From assembly GCA_958349535.1 (NCBI GenBank), contig CATWDJ010000020.1:1-35309 (forward strand): DNA of 35,309 nucleotides. The letters are read 5' to 3'. The position numbers and the translations under genes are program-made. Source of the DNA: Maccoyibacter sp900556645. GTDB lineage: Bacteria > Bacillota > Clostridia > Lachnospirales > Lachnospiraceae. The notes beneath the pieces are model-generated. The model was not told the origin of the DNA, did no database searches, and worked only from the letters and a program-made list of their open reading frames with translations. Of the stretch, positions 16,936 through 24,910 are shown in pieces (position 1 is the first letter of the stretch; each line of letters begins with the position of its first letter).

Positions 16936-17406
16936 TTATTTAATCAAGTCTGCAAAGGTAAAACGAATCACCTTTGCTAACTCATTTGGGGATACTTCCA
17001 CCTGATATCCAATCTTTCCTGCACTGAAAATGATGGTATCCTGTGTTTTTGCTGTTTCATGCAATACGGTGGAAAAGCTCTTTTTCATACCGATGGGGGA
17101 ACATCCTCCATGGACATAACCCGTCAACGGTAAAAGCTCTTTTGATTTTAACATTTCTATGGACTTTTCGCCAACTGCTTTAGCAGCTTTTTTCAAATCC
17201 AGTTCTTCTTCCACCGGAATTACAAAGACATAATTCTTTTTGCTTTTTCCCACAGTTACCAAAGTTTTATAGACTTTTTTCGGATCCTGTCCCAGCATTT
17301 TGGCAACCTCTGCCCCACTCCAGGCCTGGGAATTATCGTAACTGTAATGCTCATAAGGAATCTTTTTCTGATCCAACACCCGCATTACATTGGTCTTATC
17401 ATCCAT
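16936..17406 (-). CDS. ybaK: Cys-tRNA(Pro)/Cys-tRNA(Cys) deacylase YbaK/EbsC
   Basis: A 156-residue YbaK-family editing domain that hydrolyses misacylated Cys-tRNA(Pro) in trans. Typical elements are KTLVTVGKSKKNYVFVIPVEEELDLKKAAKA (including the catalytic-region lysine), LLPLTGYVHGGCSPIGMKK and KIGYQVEVSPNELAKVI. It starts eight bases before the end of the MATE gene (overlap 17399-17406), with SD AGAGGTG. Confidence 0.93.
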   Translation of the reverse strand: MDDKTNVMRVLDQKKIPYEHYSYDNSQAWSGAEVAKMLGQDPKKVYKTLVTVGKSKKNYVFVIPVEEELDLKKAAKAVGEKSIEMLKSKELLPLTGYVHGGCSPIGMKKSFSTVLHETAKTQDTIIFSAGKIGYQVEVSPNELAKVIRFTFADLIK

Positions 17407-18742
17407 TCTGCACCTCTGCTTTCAACTTACGGTTAATATAGAAAAACATGGCGGCTGCGATACAAACCGCTGCCACATCGGCAAGGGGCTGTGCATAAAT
17501 GATGCCGTTCAGTCCAAAGAAATGATTTGCCGCAATCAATATCGGAAAGAAAAACAATCCCTGCCGTCCTACCGACAGAATCAGAGACGGCAATGCCTTT
17601 CCCATTCCCTGAAAAGAAAAGTTCAAAACAAACATGATTCCTAAAAACGGTGCCGATATCATCAGAACCCGAAGCATCTGTACTCCGTATCTTACCACGG
17701 AATCATCATTGATGAACGCCTGCACAATCGGTTTTGTAAAAAGACAGTACAGCAGGGTTATGGTGGAACCTATGACTACATTACATAAAATACCGAATTT
17801 CATGACACCTCTCATGCGAATATAATTCTTAGCTCCGTAATTGTAGCCCACCAGCGGCTGTACCCCCATTCCGACACCCAGACAGGTCAGTACCACCAGA
17901 ATATTAATCTTCATGGCAACTCCCATTCCTGCCACCGCGTCGTCCCCATAGGATGCCAGATAAATATTAAGTACAATATTCGATACACTCATGAGAATAT
18001 TATTAAAGGATGCCGGGATTCCGATGGCAAACACACTTCCGATAATTCCTTCCGACATCTTAAAATGCTTTGGTGATACGGATAGCAGGGTATTTCCCCG
18101 CAAAATATACACCAGATAAAAAATAACGGCACAGATATTTCCGATAATGGTTGCCACCGCTGCTCCGGCAACGCCCATATCCATCCAGAGTATCATTACC
18201 GGGTCCAATACGATATTGACAATGGTTCCAATCATCATTCCAATCATGGAAATCCGTGCGGCTCCCTCTCCCCTTACAATATTTCCATAGGCATTGGATA
18301 CCACCACAAAGATTGCCCCATATCCTATGTAAGTCAAATATTCTTTGGAAAACTGATAGGTGTTTTCACTGGCTCCGATAAGTCCCAGAATACTTTCCAT
18401 TCCTCCTAGAAATATTCCCATCATAATTAATCCAAAAACAATACATCCATAGAAGCAAAATCCGCTGACATATTTTACTTGATCCTTTTTTCCTTCTCCC
18501 AAAAGTCTGGAAATATAGGAACTTCCCCCAATTCCAAAGATATTTCCGATAGCCATCAGCATTAAAAACACCGGTGTGGTTAAGGATACTGCCGCCACCT
18601 GATTGGCATCCCCAGTCTGTCCGACAAAAAATGTATCCGCCATATTATAAAATACGGTTACCAGCATACTTAAGACCGTAGGCAATGCCATGGTAAACAC
18701 CGCTTTGGGTATGGCATATTCTTCAAATACTTTTTGATTCAT
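17399..18742 (-). CDS. MATE family multidrug efflux transporter
   Basis: A 447-residue membrane protein with about 12 transmembrane helices in two homologous halves. The N-terminal signature (PKAVFTMALPTVLSMLVTVFYNMADTFFVGQTGD) and the matching GMGVGVQPLVGYNYGAKNY-like segment near residue 280 (read as LGVGMGVQPLVGYNYGAK) are classic for the NorM/DinF superfamily. It exports drugs or metabolites using a cation gradient; the substrate is unknown. It is the first gene of a three-gene operon with a good upstream promoter. Confidence 0.92.
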   Translation of the reverse strand: MNQKVFEEYAIPKAVFTMALPTVLSMLVTVFYNMADTFFVGQTGDANQVAAVSLTTPVFLMLMAIGNIFGIGGSSYISRLLGEGKKDQVKYVSGFCFYGCIVFGLIMMGIFLGGMESILGLIGASENTYQFSKEYLTYIGYGAIFVVVSNAYGNIVRGEGAARISMIGMMIGTIVNIVLDPVMILWMDMGVAGAAVATIIGNICAVIFYLVYILRGNTLLSVSPKHFKMSEGIIGSVFAIGIPASFNNILMSVSNIVLNIYLASYGDDAVAGMGVAMKINILVVLTCLGVGMGVQPLVGYNYGAKNYIRMRGVMKFGILCNVVIGSTITLLYCLFTKPIVQAFINDDSVVRYGVQMLRVLMISAPFLGIMFVLNFSFQGMGKALPSLILSVGRQGLFFFPILIAANHFFGLNGIIYAQPLADVAAVCIAAAMFFYINRKLKAEVQNG

Positions 18743-18784
18743 CTGTCTCGCCTCTTTTCTTCTGCTCCTTTACATACGCTACCT

Positions 18785-18812
18785 ATTATATCATTTCAAT
18801 TATATATTTCAA
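18785..18812 (-). promoter_or_regulatory. Sigma-A promoter of the MATE operon
   Basis: On the minus strand, TTGAAA (18812-18807), a 16-base spacer and a perfect TATAAT (18790-18785). It lies in the divergent intergenic region shared with the dehydrogenase gene. Confidence 0.7.
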
Positions 18813-18833
18813 CCATACTTTTCTACCCCGGTA

Positions 18834-18862
18834 TTGTATTATTTTTATTTCTTTTTTATAAT
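18834..18862 (+). promoter_or_regulatory. Sigma-A promoter of the dehydrogenase gene
   Basis: TTGTAT (18834-18839), a 17-base spacer and a perfect TATAAT (18857-18862) lie 32 bases before the ATG at 18895. Confidence 0.75.
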
Positions 18863-18894
18863 ATAGACAAATATTGTTTACAAAGGAGGTTTCT

Positions 18895-20154
18895 ATGAAC
18901 ACAAAAGCAGTACGAATTTATGGTGTAAAGGATTTACGTTTGGAAGAGTTTCCTCTCCCTCCTATGCAGGATGACGAGATGATTGCCCGCATTGTCACGG
19001 ACAGTCTCTGTATGTCAACCTATAAAGTATCCAATCAGGGAGCAAAGCACAAAAAGCTGCCGGACAACCTTGCAGAAAACCCGGTTATCATGGGTCATGA
19101 GTTCTGCGGCGTCATTGAAAAGGTAGGAAAGAAATGGGAACATCTCTACAAACCGGGAGATAAATTTGTGGCACAGCCGAATCTGGGTCGTGCAGACACT
19201 TTTTCTCTGGGTTATTCTTTCCCATATGTGGGTGGAGAAGCCACCTATGCTCTGATTATGAACGAAGCTATTGAAAAGGGATGTCTTCTGCCTTACCGCG
19301 GAGACTCTTTCTTTGAAGGTGCTTTGGTGGAACCTCTGTCCTGTATCGTGGCAGGTTTTAAGGCAAGCTTCCATCTGAGAGACCGCAATGATTATGACCA
19401 CACCATGGGAATCAAAGAAGGCGGTTCTCTGGCAATTTTAGGCGGTACGGGTCCTATGGGCTTCCTCGCCATTGATTACGCCATCCATAACACGCAAAAA
19501 CGCCCGAAAACTCTGGTGGTAACGGGACGCACACAGGAAAAGCTGGATATGGCAAAACGCCTGTACCCGGTGGAAGAAGCGGCTGACTTCGGTGTAGAGC
19601 TGCACTATATGCTGACCTCCGATGATGACGACTTGATATCCGCTCTGAAACCTTTGACACCGGAGAGTAAAGGCTTCGATGATATTTTCCTGATGGCGGC
19701 AAAGGAAAATTTGGTAACTCAGGCAGAACAGCTGCTGGCATTTGACGGATGTCTGAATTTCTTTGCCGGACCTGCGGACTCTAAGTTTGCCTCCACCATT
19801 AACTTTTATAACATCCACTACAATGCCACTCATTTTGTGGGAACCAGCGGCAGCAATACCCAGGATATGAAGGACGCCATTGCTCTCATTGAAGATAAAG
19901 TAGTAAACGTATCCAAGATTGCCACCCATATCATGGGACTGGATCAGGTATGCGATTCCATCCTGAACCTTCCAAATATGCCGGGAGGCAAGAAGATTGT
20001 ATATTCCGGAAAATCCTTCCCTGTAACGGATGTCAGCTCCTTTGGCGGCAGTGACGAATTCCACAAAACTCTTGCCAAATATGTAGCAGAGAACAACGGA
20101 TTGTGGAATGCCGAGGCAGAGGCGTATTTCCTAGAGCACGCAGAGGATATTTAA
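18895..20154 (+). CDS. Zinc-dependent MDR dehydrogenase, L-sorbose-1-phosphate-reductase-like
   Basis: A 419-residue medium-chain dehydrogenase. ATG 18895 follows AAAGGAGG; an in-frame ATG at 18874 would add seven residues without an SD. Catalytic-zinc residues are visible as Cys39 (DSLCMSTYK), His68-Glu69 (MGHEFCGVI) and Glu146 (GALVEPLSC). The Rossmann NAD(P)-binding motif is LAILGGTGPMGFLAID (179-194). The four-Cys structural zinc lobe is absent. The overall pattern and length resemble SorE, which reduces L-sorbose 1-phosphate to glucitol 6-phosphate, but no PTS or sorbose gene is nearby, so the substrate is uncertain. Confidence 0.82.
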   Translation: MNTKAVRIYGVKDLRLEEFPLPPMQDDEMIARIVTDSLCMSTYKVSNQGAKHKKLPDNLAENPVIMGHEFCGVIEKVGKKWEHLYKPGDKFVAQPNLGRADTFSLGYSFPYVGGEATYALIMNEAIEKGCLLPYRGDSFFEGALVEPLSCIVAGFKASFHLRDRNDYDHTMGIKEGGSLAILGGTGPMGFLAIDYAIHNTQKRPKTLVVTGRTQEKLDMAKRLYPVEEAADFGVELHYMLTSDDDDLISALKPLTPESKGFDDIFLMAAKENLVTQAEQLLAFDGCLNFFAGPADSKFASTINFYNIHYNATHFVGTSGSNTQDMKDAIALIEDKVVNVSKIATHIMGLDQVCDSILNLPNMPGGKKIVYSGKSFPVTDVSSFGGSDEFHKTLAKYVAENNGLWNAEAEAYFLEHAEDI

Positions 20155-20182
20155 TATATCCCCGAATCGCTACGGAAAAATG

Positions 20183-20215
20183 AAAAGGTGTTTCACACAC
20201 AGCGAAACACCTTTT
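20183..20215. terminator. Bidirectional rho-independent terminator
   Basis: A 12-bp stem (20183-20194 AAAAGGTGTTTC with 20204-20215) with a nine-base loop is followed on the plus strand by a long T-rich run. The A-run on the left gives a T-run for the minus strand. It lies between the convergent dehydrogenase and flavodiiron genes and can serve both. Confidence 0.9.
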
Positions 20216-20229
20216 TATTTTATATTTTT

Positions 20230-21390
20230 CTACACAATCTTTTCTGCCAGTTCACGCATCTGTGCTACATTCTCCGGTTTCATGGAGGATTTGATGGTAA
20301 CCACATCATCCAGAACCGTAATATCTTTCATTTCCCCTAAGATACCACGCATACATTTTGCTGCCATCGGTCCCCAGGAACCGTTTTCGATTAACGCCAC
20401 CGTACGCTTCTGGTAGCTCTTGGCTTTCAAATGATGCAGGAAATCTTCCATACAAGGGAAAAGACCTCCATCATAGGTCGGGCTGGCAAGCACCATCTTA
20501 TCAAATCGGAAGGCATTGGCAACTGCCTGTGCCATATCGTCCCTTGCCAAATCCATCAATACCACTTTTTTTGCTCCGGCTTCTTCCAAAAGTCCTGCCA
20601 TTTTCTCCGCTGCAATTCTGGTATTTCCGTGAATGGATGCGTATGCCAAAAGGATTCCTTCCTCCTCCGGCTCATAGCTGCTCCATGTCAGATATTTTCC
20701 GATATAATAGCCCAAATCTTCCTTCAGAATCGGTCCGTGTAGCGGTGCAATCATCTGTATATCCAGTGTGGCTGCTTTTTTCAATAAATTTTGTACCGGA
20801 TTTCCGTATTTTCCAACGATATTGATAAAATATCTTCTTGCCTCACCAAGCCATTCCTCTTCGGTATCCAGACTTCCGAATTTTCCAAATCCGTCTGCAC
20901 TGAAAAGAATTTTTTCGGACTGCTCATAAGCAACCATAACCTCCGGCCAGTGAACCATCGGTGCCATGAAAAATTGCAACGTATGTTTTCCCAATTCCAA
21001 GGTGTCTCCCTCTGCCACCGTCACTACCCGGTCCGCAAAGTCCATGGTAAAAAACTGTCCCATCATCGGTACGGTTTTGGCATTAGCCACAATTTTCATC
21101 TGAGGAAAACGCTCTGACAGAAGCTGAATGTTCGCCGCATGATCCGGCTCCATATGGGATACCACCAGATAATCCGGCTCTCTTCCTGCCAGCTCCAGAT
21201 TCATTTTTCGAAGCCATTCTCCGGTGGCTCTGGTATCTACCGTATCCATAACCGCAATCTTTTCATCTAAAATCAAATAGGAATTGTAGGAAACTCCGTT
21301 GGGAATCTTATACTGGCTTTCAAACAAATCCAATGTTTTATCATTTGCTCCAATATATTTAATCTGCTCTGTAATTTTTATGTTACTCAT
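20230..21390 (-). CDS. fprA: Flavodiiron protein (A-type, O2/NO reductase FprA)
   Basis: The enzyme reduces O2 to water (or NO to N2O) in anaerobes and protects oxygen-sensitive enzymes. The 386-residue protein has a metallo-beta-lactamase diiron domain with all ligands: His79, Glu81, Asp83 and His84 (SHMEPDHAAN), His147 (MVHWPE), Asp166 (FSADGFG) and His218 (APLHGP). A C-terminal flavodoxin domain begins at about 246 (ILLAYASIHGNTRIAA) and binds FMN. There is no rubredoxin extension, so an external donor is needed. It follows trpS by 26 bases, as the last gene of that operon. Confidence 0.95.
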   Translation of the reverse strand: MSNIKITEQIKYIGANDKTLDLFESQYKIPNGVSYNSYLILDEKIAVMDTVDTRATGEWLRKMNLELAGREPDYLVVSHMEPDHAANIQLLSERFPQMKIVANAKTVPMMGQFFTMDFADRVVTVAEGDTLELGKHTLQFFMAPMVHWPEVMVAYEQSEKILFSADGFGKFGSLDTEEEWLGEARRYFINIVGKYGNPVQNLLKKAATLDIQMIAPLHGPILKEDLGYYIGKYLTWSSYEPEEEGILLAYASIHGNTRIAAEKMAGLLEEAGAKKVVLMDLARDDMAQAVANAFRFDKMVLASPTYDGGLFPCMEDFLHHLKAKSYQKRTVALIENGSWGPMAAKCMRGILGEMKDITVLDDVVTIKSSMKPENVAQMRELAEKIV

Positions 21391-21416
21391 GTTCTTCTCA
21401 CCTTTCCTTTTTTATC

Positions 21417-22421
21417 TTATCTGATTCTCTCCGTAAGTCCCACTTTTTTCTGAACCTTACGAAGGGTTTTGGATGCATAGTAAGCAGCTTTCTCATCATT
21501 CATTTTAATCATGCTTTCAATGTATCCTTTGTCCTTCATCAGCTCTTCATAACGATTTTGCAATGGTTTTAAATGGTCAGCTACAGTTTCTCCCACTGCC
21601 AGTTTGAAATCTCCATAACCTTTTCCGGCAAATTCTTTCTCAATTTCCTCATAGGTCTTTCCGGTTACTGCACTATAAATATCCATCAGATTGCTGATTC
21701 CCGGTTTCTCCTCTGCATACCGCACTTCACTCTCGGAATCCGTAACAGCACGTTTAAATTTACGGATAATGGTGTCGGTGTCATCCAGCAGAAGAATCGT
21801 CGCATTGACATTCTCATCTGACTTGGACATTTTCTTAGTTGGCTCCTGCAAGCTCATGATTTTTGCACCCTTTTTACCGATGTATGGCTCCGGGATGGTA
21901 AACACATCTCCGTAAATATGGTTAAAACGCTCCGCAATATCTCTGGTTATCTCCAAATGCTGCTTTTGATCCACGCCCACCGGTACAACATCCGCCTGAT
22001 ATAACAGGATATCTGCTGCCATCAATACCGGATATGTATAGAGACCTGCGTTGATATTATCTGCATGTTTTGCAGCTTTATCCTTAAACTGGGTCATTCT
22101 GTTCAACTCTCCCATATAGGTAAAGCAATCCAATATCCAACCCAGCTCCGCATGACCGGACACATGGGACTGATAATAGATACAGTTCTTTTCCGGGTCT
22201 AAGCCTGCCGCCACATAAAGGGCATATAAAGCTCTGGCATTTTTACGAAAATCCGCCGGCACCTGACGAACAGTCAGGGAATGTAAATCCATAACTCCAT
22301 AGATACATTCATATTCATCCGTCAATTCTACCCAGTTTTTCAATGCTCCCAAATAATTTCCCAAAGTCAGGGTTCCTGTTGCCTGCATTCCACTATAAAG
22401 TACTTTCTTGTCGTTTAACAT
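21417..22421 (-). CDS. trpS: Tryptophanyl-tRNA synthetase
   Basis: A class Ic aminoacyl-tRNA synthetase of 334 residues, the normal bacterial size. The HIGH-like signature is TGTLTLGNYLG (15-25) and the KMSKS loop is at 197-201. Conserved segments include YGVMDLHSLTVRQ, YPVLMAADILLYQADVVPVGVDQKQHLEITRDIA and SDENVNATILLLDDTDTI. ATG overlaps the end of the DUF5662 gene by seven bases (shared ATGTTAA). No T-box leader is present or possible, since the gene is translationally coupled to its upstream neighbour. Confidence 0.97.
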   Translation of the reverse strand: MLNDKKVLYSGMQATGTLTLGNYLGALKNWVELTDEYECIYGVMDLHSLTVRQVPADFRKNARALYALYVAAGLDPEKNCIYYQSHVSGHAELGWILDCFTYMGELNRMTQFKDKAAKHADNINAGLYTYPVLMAADILLYQADVVPVGVDQKQHLEITRDIAERFNHIYGDVFTIPEPYIGKKGAKIMSLQEPTKKMSKSDENVNATILLLDDTDTIIRKFKRAVTDSESEVRYAEEKPGISNLMDIYSAVTGKTYEEIEKEFAGKGYGDFKLAVGETVADHLKPLQNRYEELMKDKGYIESMIKMNDEKAAYYASKTLRKVQKKVGLTERIR

Positions 22422-22978
22422 TTCTTTTCCTCTCTTCTCTCACTATTTTTATTGTGTAAGACTTCTCGTCTAATATAATCGTAGGTCTTTTCCTCCCCTT
22501 CTTCCGCCAGCATATACAAAAGCTTTTCCAAAAGCTCTTTTGTATCAGGATGAAGAATATGTATATTCTTTCCATTCTCGTAGTATTCCAGCGGACTCCG
22601 GTCGGTATACGCCTCCTTCTGATAGTTTTTCGAGGCGGAAACCCGATCGATAAACATTTCCACCACATAGTTTACCGGCATTTTCATTCCGCAGATTCCC
22701 TCATCCTTATTGACACTGTAATCAATCCAGTATTCCATATGGTGCTTGTTTCTTCCTTTGTGATGCAGCCATGCGGAGGAATAACCCTTATCCTTCCGCT
22801 CTGCATTATTGGGACTCATATTTCCCTGATAATATTTACAGCCCACCAGAAATTCCACGGGACTGTACTTACTCCAGTCATGCATAATTCCCTGTCGGTA
22901 CAAACCGACTTTGAAGCATCCGGCACGAACCAGATTCTTATGGTGCATGATGGTCTTTAAATGCTGCCACATTTTCAT
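22415..22978 (-). CDS. DUF5662 family protein
   Basis: A 187-residue soluble protein of unknown function. Histidines are abundant: HLKTIMHHKNLV near the start, then GIMHDWSKYSPVEF, WLHHKGRNKHHMEYW and later HILHPDTKELL, the pattern of the DUF5662 family. The HDWSK plus HH spacing recalls an HD-type metal site, but that is only a resemblance. ATG at 22978 lies five bases after the stop of the GH13-like gene, with GGCAGG upstream; an extension to 23005 has no support. Its 3' end overlaps trpS. Confidence 0.78.
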   Translation of the reverse strand: MKMWQHLKTIMHHKNLVRAGCFKVGLYRQGIMHDWSKYSPVEFLVGCKYYQGNMSPNNAERKDKGYSSAWLHHKGRNKHHMEYWIDYSVNKDEGICGMKMPVNYVVEMFIDRVSASKNYQKEAYTDRSPLEYYENGKNIHILHPDTKELLEKLLYMLAEEGEEKTYDYIRREVLHNKNSERREEKKC

Positions 22979-22983
22979 TTCAT

Positions 22984-24768
22984 TTACCTGCCTTGTAAAA
23001 TACAAATCGTCTGTCCAAAGGTCTCATAGTAATTTTTCTCCAGCTTTTTCGGTTCCGACAGAAAAGGTTCTTCCTCCTCCGTACTCATCACCAGATACCA
23101 ATGCTTTCCCTTTGGCAGCTTCGGAAGTGCAAAATTCTGCATTCCCATATAAAAATTATATCCGATATAGAGAAATGTATCCGCTTCTTTTGGCGTTTCC
23201 TCCTGTGCATAGTTCTCTGTATACATCACTCCCACAGACCTTGTGGTTCCCCGGATATCGGAGATCCAAGCCTCTGCACCGTGATAGGATAAATCAGGAT
23301 ATCCCAGTTTTTTGTAATCATTTCTCCTAAAGGGCTCCTTCATGGATAATATAGGATGTGCTTTCCGAAAAGCAATCATCTGTCGTACAAACTCACGGAG
23401 CCTTTCCTGCTCTCTGCCCTTTTTCCAGTTTATCCATCCGATTTTATTATCCTGACAATAAGCGTTATTATTTCCCTCTTGAGAATTGGCCGCTTCATCA
23501 CCACTCCACAACAATGGAATTCCCTGTGCCAGATATAGCACAGCCAATGCATTGCGTATCTGCTTTTCCCTGATTCTTTTCACAAAGGCTTTTCTGGTTC
23601 TTCCCTCAATTCCATAATTGGAACTGAAATTCCAATCGTTTCCGTCCAGATTCTCTTCTCCATTCGCACTGTTGTGTTTTTCGTTATAAGAAAACACATC
23701 TGCCAGCGTAAAAGTGTTATTGTTGCTGATATAATTCACAAAATGCTGGATTTCCTGTTGTTTTTGCATCTGCCCTAAAAATTCTGTCATATCTCCTCCC
23801 AGATGATTCAGCATCTTTCTGGCAGGATAGAGAAATTCTTCATTATAAACATAGAGATTATCGTATTTTTCTTTTTGAATCAGTTCATAGGGAAATCCTT
23901 CATAAAAAATCTTGGTCCTGCTGAGATACGGATCCTTTACCACCGCCTCAATCGGAAGTTTTTCTCCCAATAATTTAAAACCATCCACATGATATTCCTT
24001 CAACCAGAACCGCAATACTTCAATAATTAAATTAGGATTTATTTTATTGTCAAAATGCATTTCCATAATAAATTCCATCTTATGGTTATGCAGCTTTTGA
24101 ATCAGTTTCTTTAATTCACATTCCGGCTTATCCGTATAGGCATAGGAAGCCTTTACCGCAAAATAGTCGCTGGGTGCATACCCCCAGTAATTGATTTTCT
24201 CCGGTTCCATCCATTCTTCAAATTCATAGACCGGCATCACTTCTAAGGAAGTAATTCCCAGTTCCTTTAATTCTTCTACACTGTCAGCCAACGCCGCAAA
24301 GGTTCCCCTTTTCTTTCCCGGACGTTCCATGGAAAAGCCCCGGACATGAAGCTTGTACATAATCATCTCCTGTGCCGGTAGCTCCGGTGCCTTATCCTCT
24401 CCCCACGCAAATTCCTCTTCCGGGAATCCACTGAGTAAGACTTCGGATTCTAAATCCCGCTTTTTGTCTGCCCAAATCTCGCGTCCTATCACCCGTACTC
24501 CATAAGGGTCTCGTTGCTTTTTCCCGTCTATCTCATAACAATAATCATATTCTTCCGTGGAGAAATCCAGAAGCCGTATAGAACGTACCGAGCCGATGCA
24601 GTATTCCTTCGGGACTGTAACCCGTGCTTTTAACTTCTTTCCTACTTTATCAAACAATAAAATTGCACAGGCAGTTTCCCTCGGACATTGAAATGTAAAA
24701 ATAACATCATTTCCACATTTTGTAATTCCCATTTTTTCATAATTTCCTGCCTGTACCTTTATGCTCAT
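22984..24768 (-). CDS. GH13 glycogen-debranching/isoamylase-like protein lacking catalytic residues
   Basis: A 594-residue homologue of GlgX/isoamylase/pullulanase. A CBM48-like N-terminus (about 1-115) precedes the barrel with YKLHVRGFS, SVEELKELGITSLEVMPVYEF, NYWGYAPSDYFAV and the strongly conserved IPLLWSGDEAANSQEGNNNAYCQDN (417-441). The GH13 catalytic regions are degraded. Region I has HFDN where YNHT is expected (238-241). Region II reads VDGFKLLGE (261-269), with Leu267 in place of the Asp nucleophile and Lys265 in place of Arg. Region IV reads ISNNNTF, losing the His-Asp pair (Asn350-Asn351). A Glu at the acid/base position (Glu290) seems kept. It probably binds glycan without cleaving it. 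No frameshift is visible. Confidence 0.85.
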   Translation of the reverse strand: MSIKVQAGNYEKMGITKCGNDVIFTFQCPRETACAILLFDKVGKKLKARVTVPKEYCIGSVRSIRLLDFSTEEYDYCYEIDGKKQRDPYGVRVIGREIWADKKRDLESEVLLSGFPEEEFAWGEDKAPELPAQEMIMYKLHVRGFSMERPGKKRGTFAALADSVEELKELGITSLEVMPVYEFEEWMEPEKINYWGYAPSDYFAVKASYAYTDKPECELKKLIQKLHNHKMEFIMEMHFDNKINPNLIIEVLRFWLKEYHVDGFKLLGEKLPIEAVVKDPYLSRTKIFYEGFPYELIQKEKYDNLYVYNEEFLYPARKMLNHLGGDMTEFLGQMQKQQEIQHFVNYISNNNTFTLADVFSYNEKHNSANGEENLDGNDWNFSSNYGIEGRTRKAFVKRIREKQIRNALAVLYLAQGIPLLWSGDEAANSQEGNNNAYCQDNKIGWINWKKGREQERLREFVRQMIAFRKAHPILSMKEPFRRNDYKKLGYPDLSYHGAEAWISDIRGTTRSVGVMYTENYAQEETPKEADTFLYIGYNFYMGMQNFALPKLPKGKHWYLVMSTEEEEPFLSEPKKLEKNYYETFGQTICILQGR

Positions 24769-24847
24769 GTCTCTTTCCGCCTTTACTTTTTCGTCTGTAT
24801 TATTATATCTTTTTTCCCTAGATTTGTATACACCCTTATAAAATTTC

Positions 24848-24875
24848 TTGACTTTTGTCCGCCATGCTTTAAAAT
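24848..24875 (+). promoter_or_regulatory. Sigma-A promoter of the HD-GYP gene
   Basis: TTGACT (24848-24853), a 16-base spacer and TAAAAT (24870-24875) lie 35 bases before the ATG. The divergent GH13-like gene has a TATAAT on the minus strand at 24807-24802 without a clear -35. Confidence 0.68.
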
Positions 24876-24910
24876 ATTTTTAAAGGATATTTCAACGAGC
24901 GAGGTAAGGC

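Noticed and set aside
22415..22450. T-box leader ahead of trpS
   Set aside because: trpS overlaps the upstream DUF5662 gene, so there is no room for a leader.
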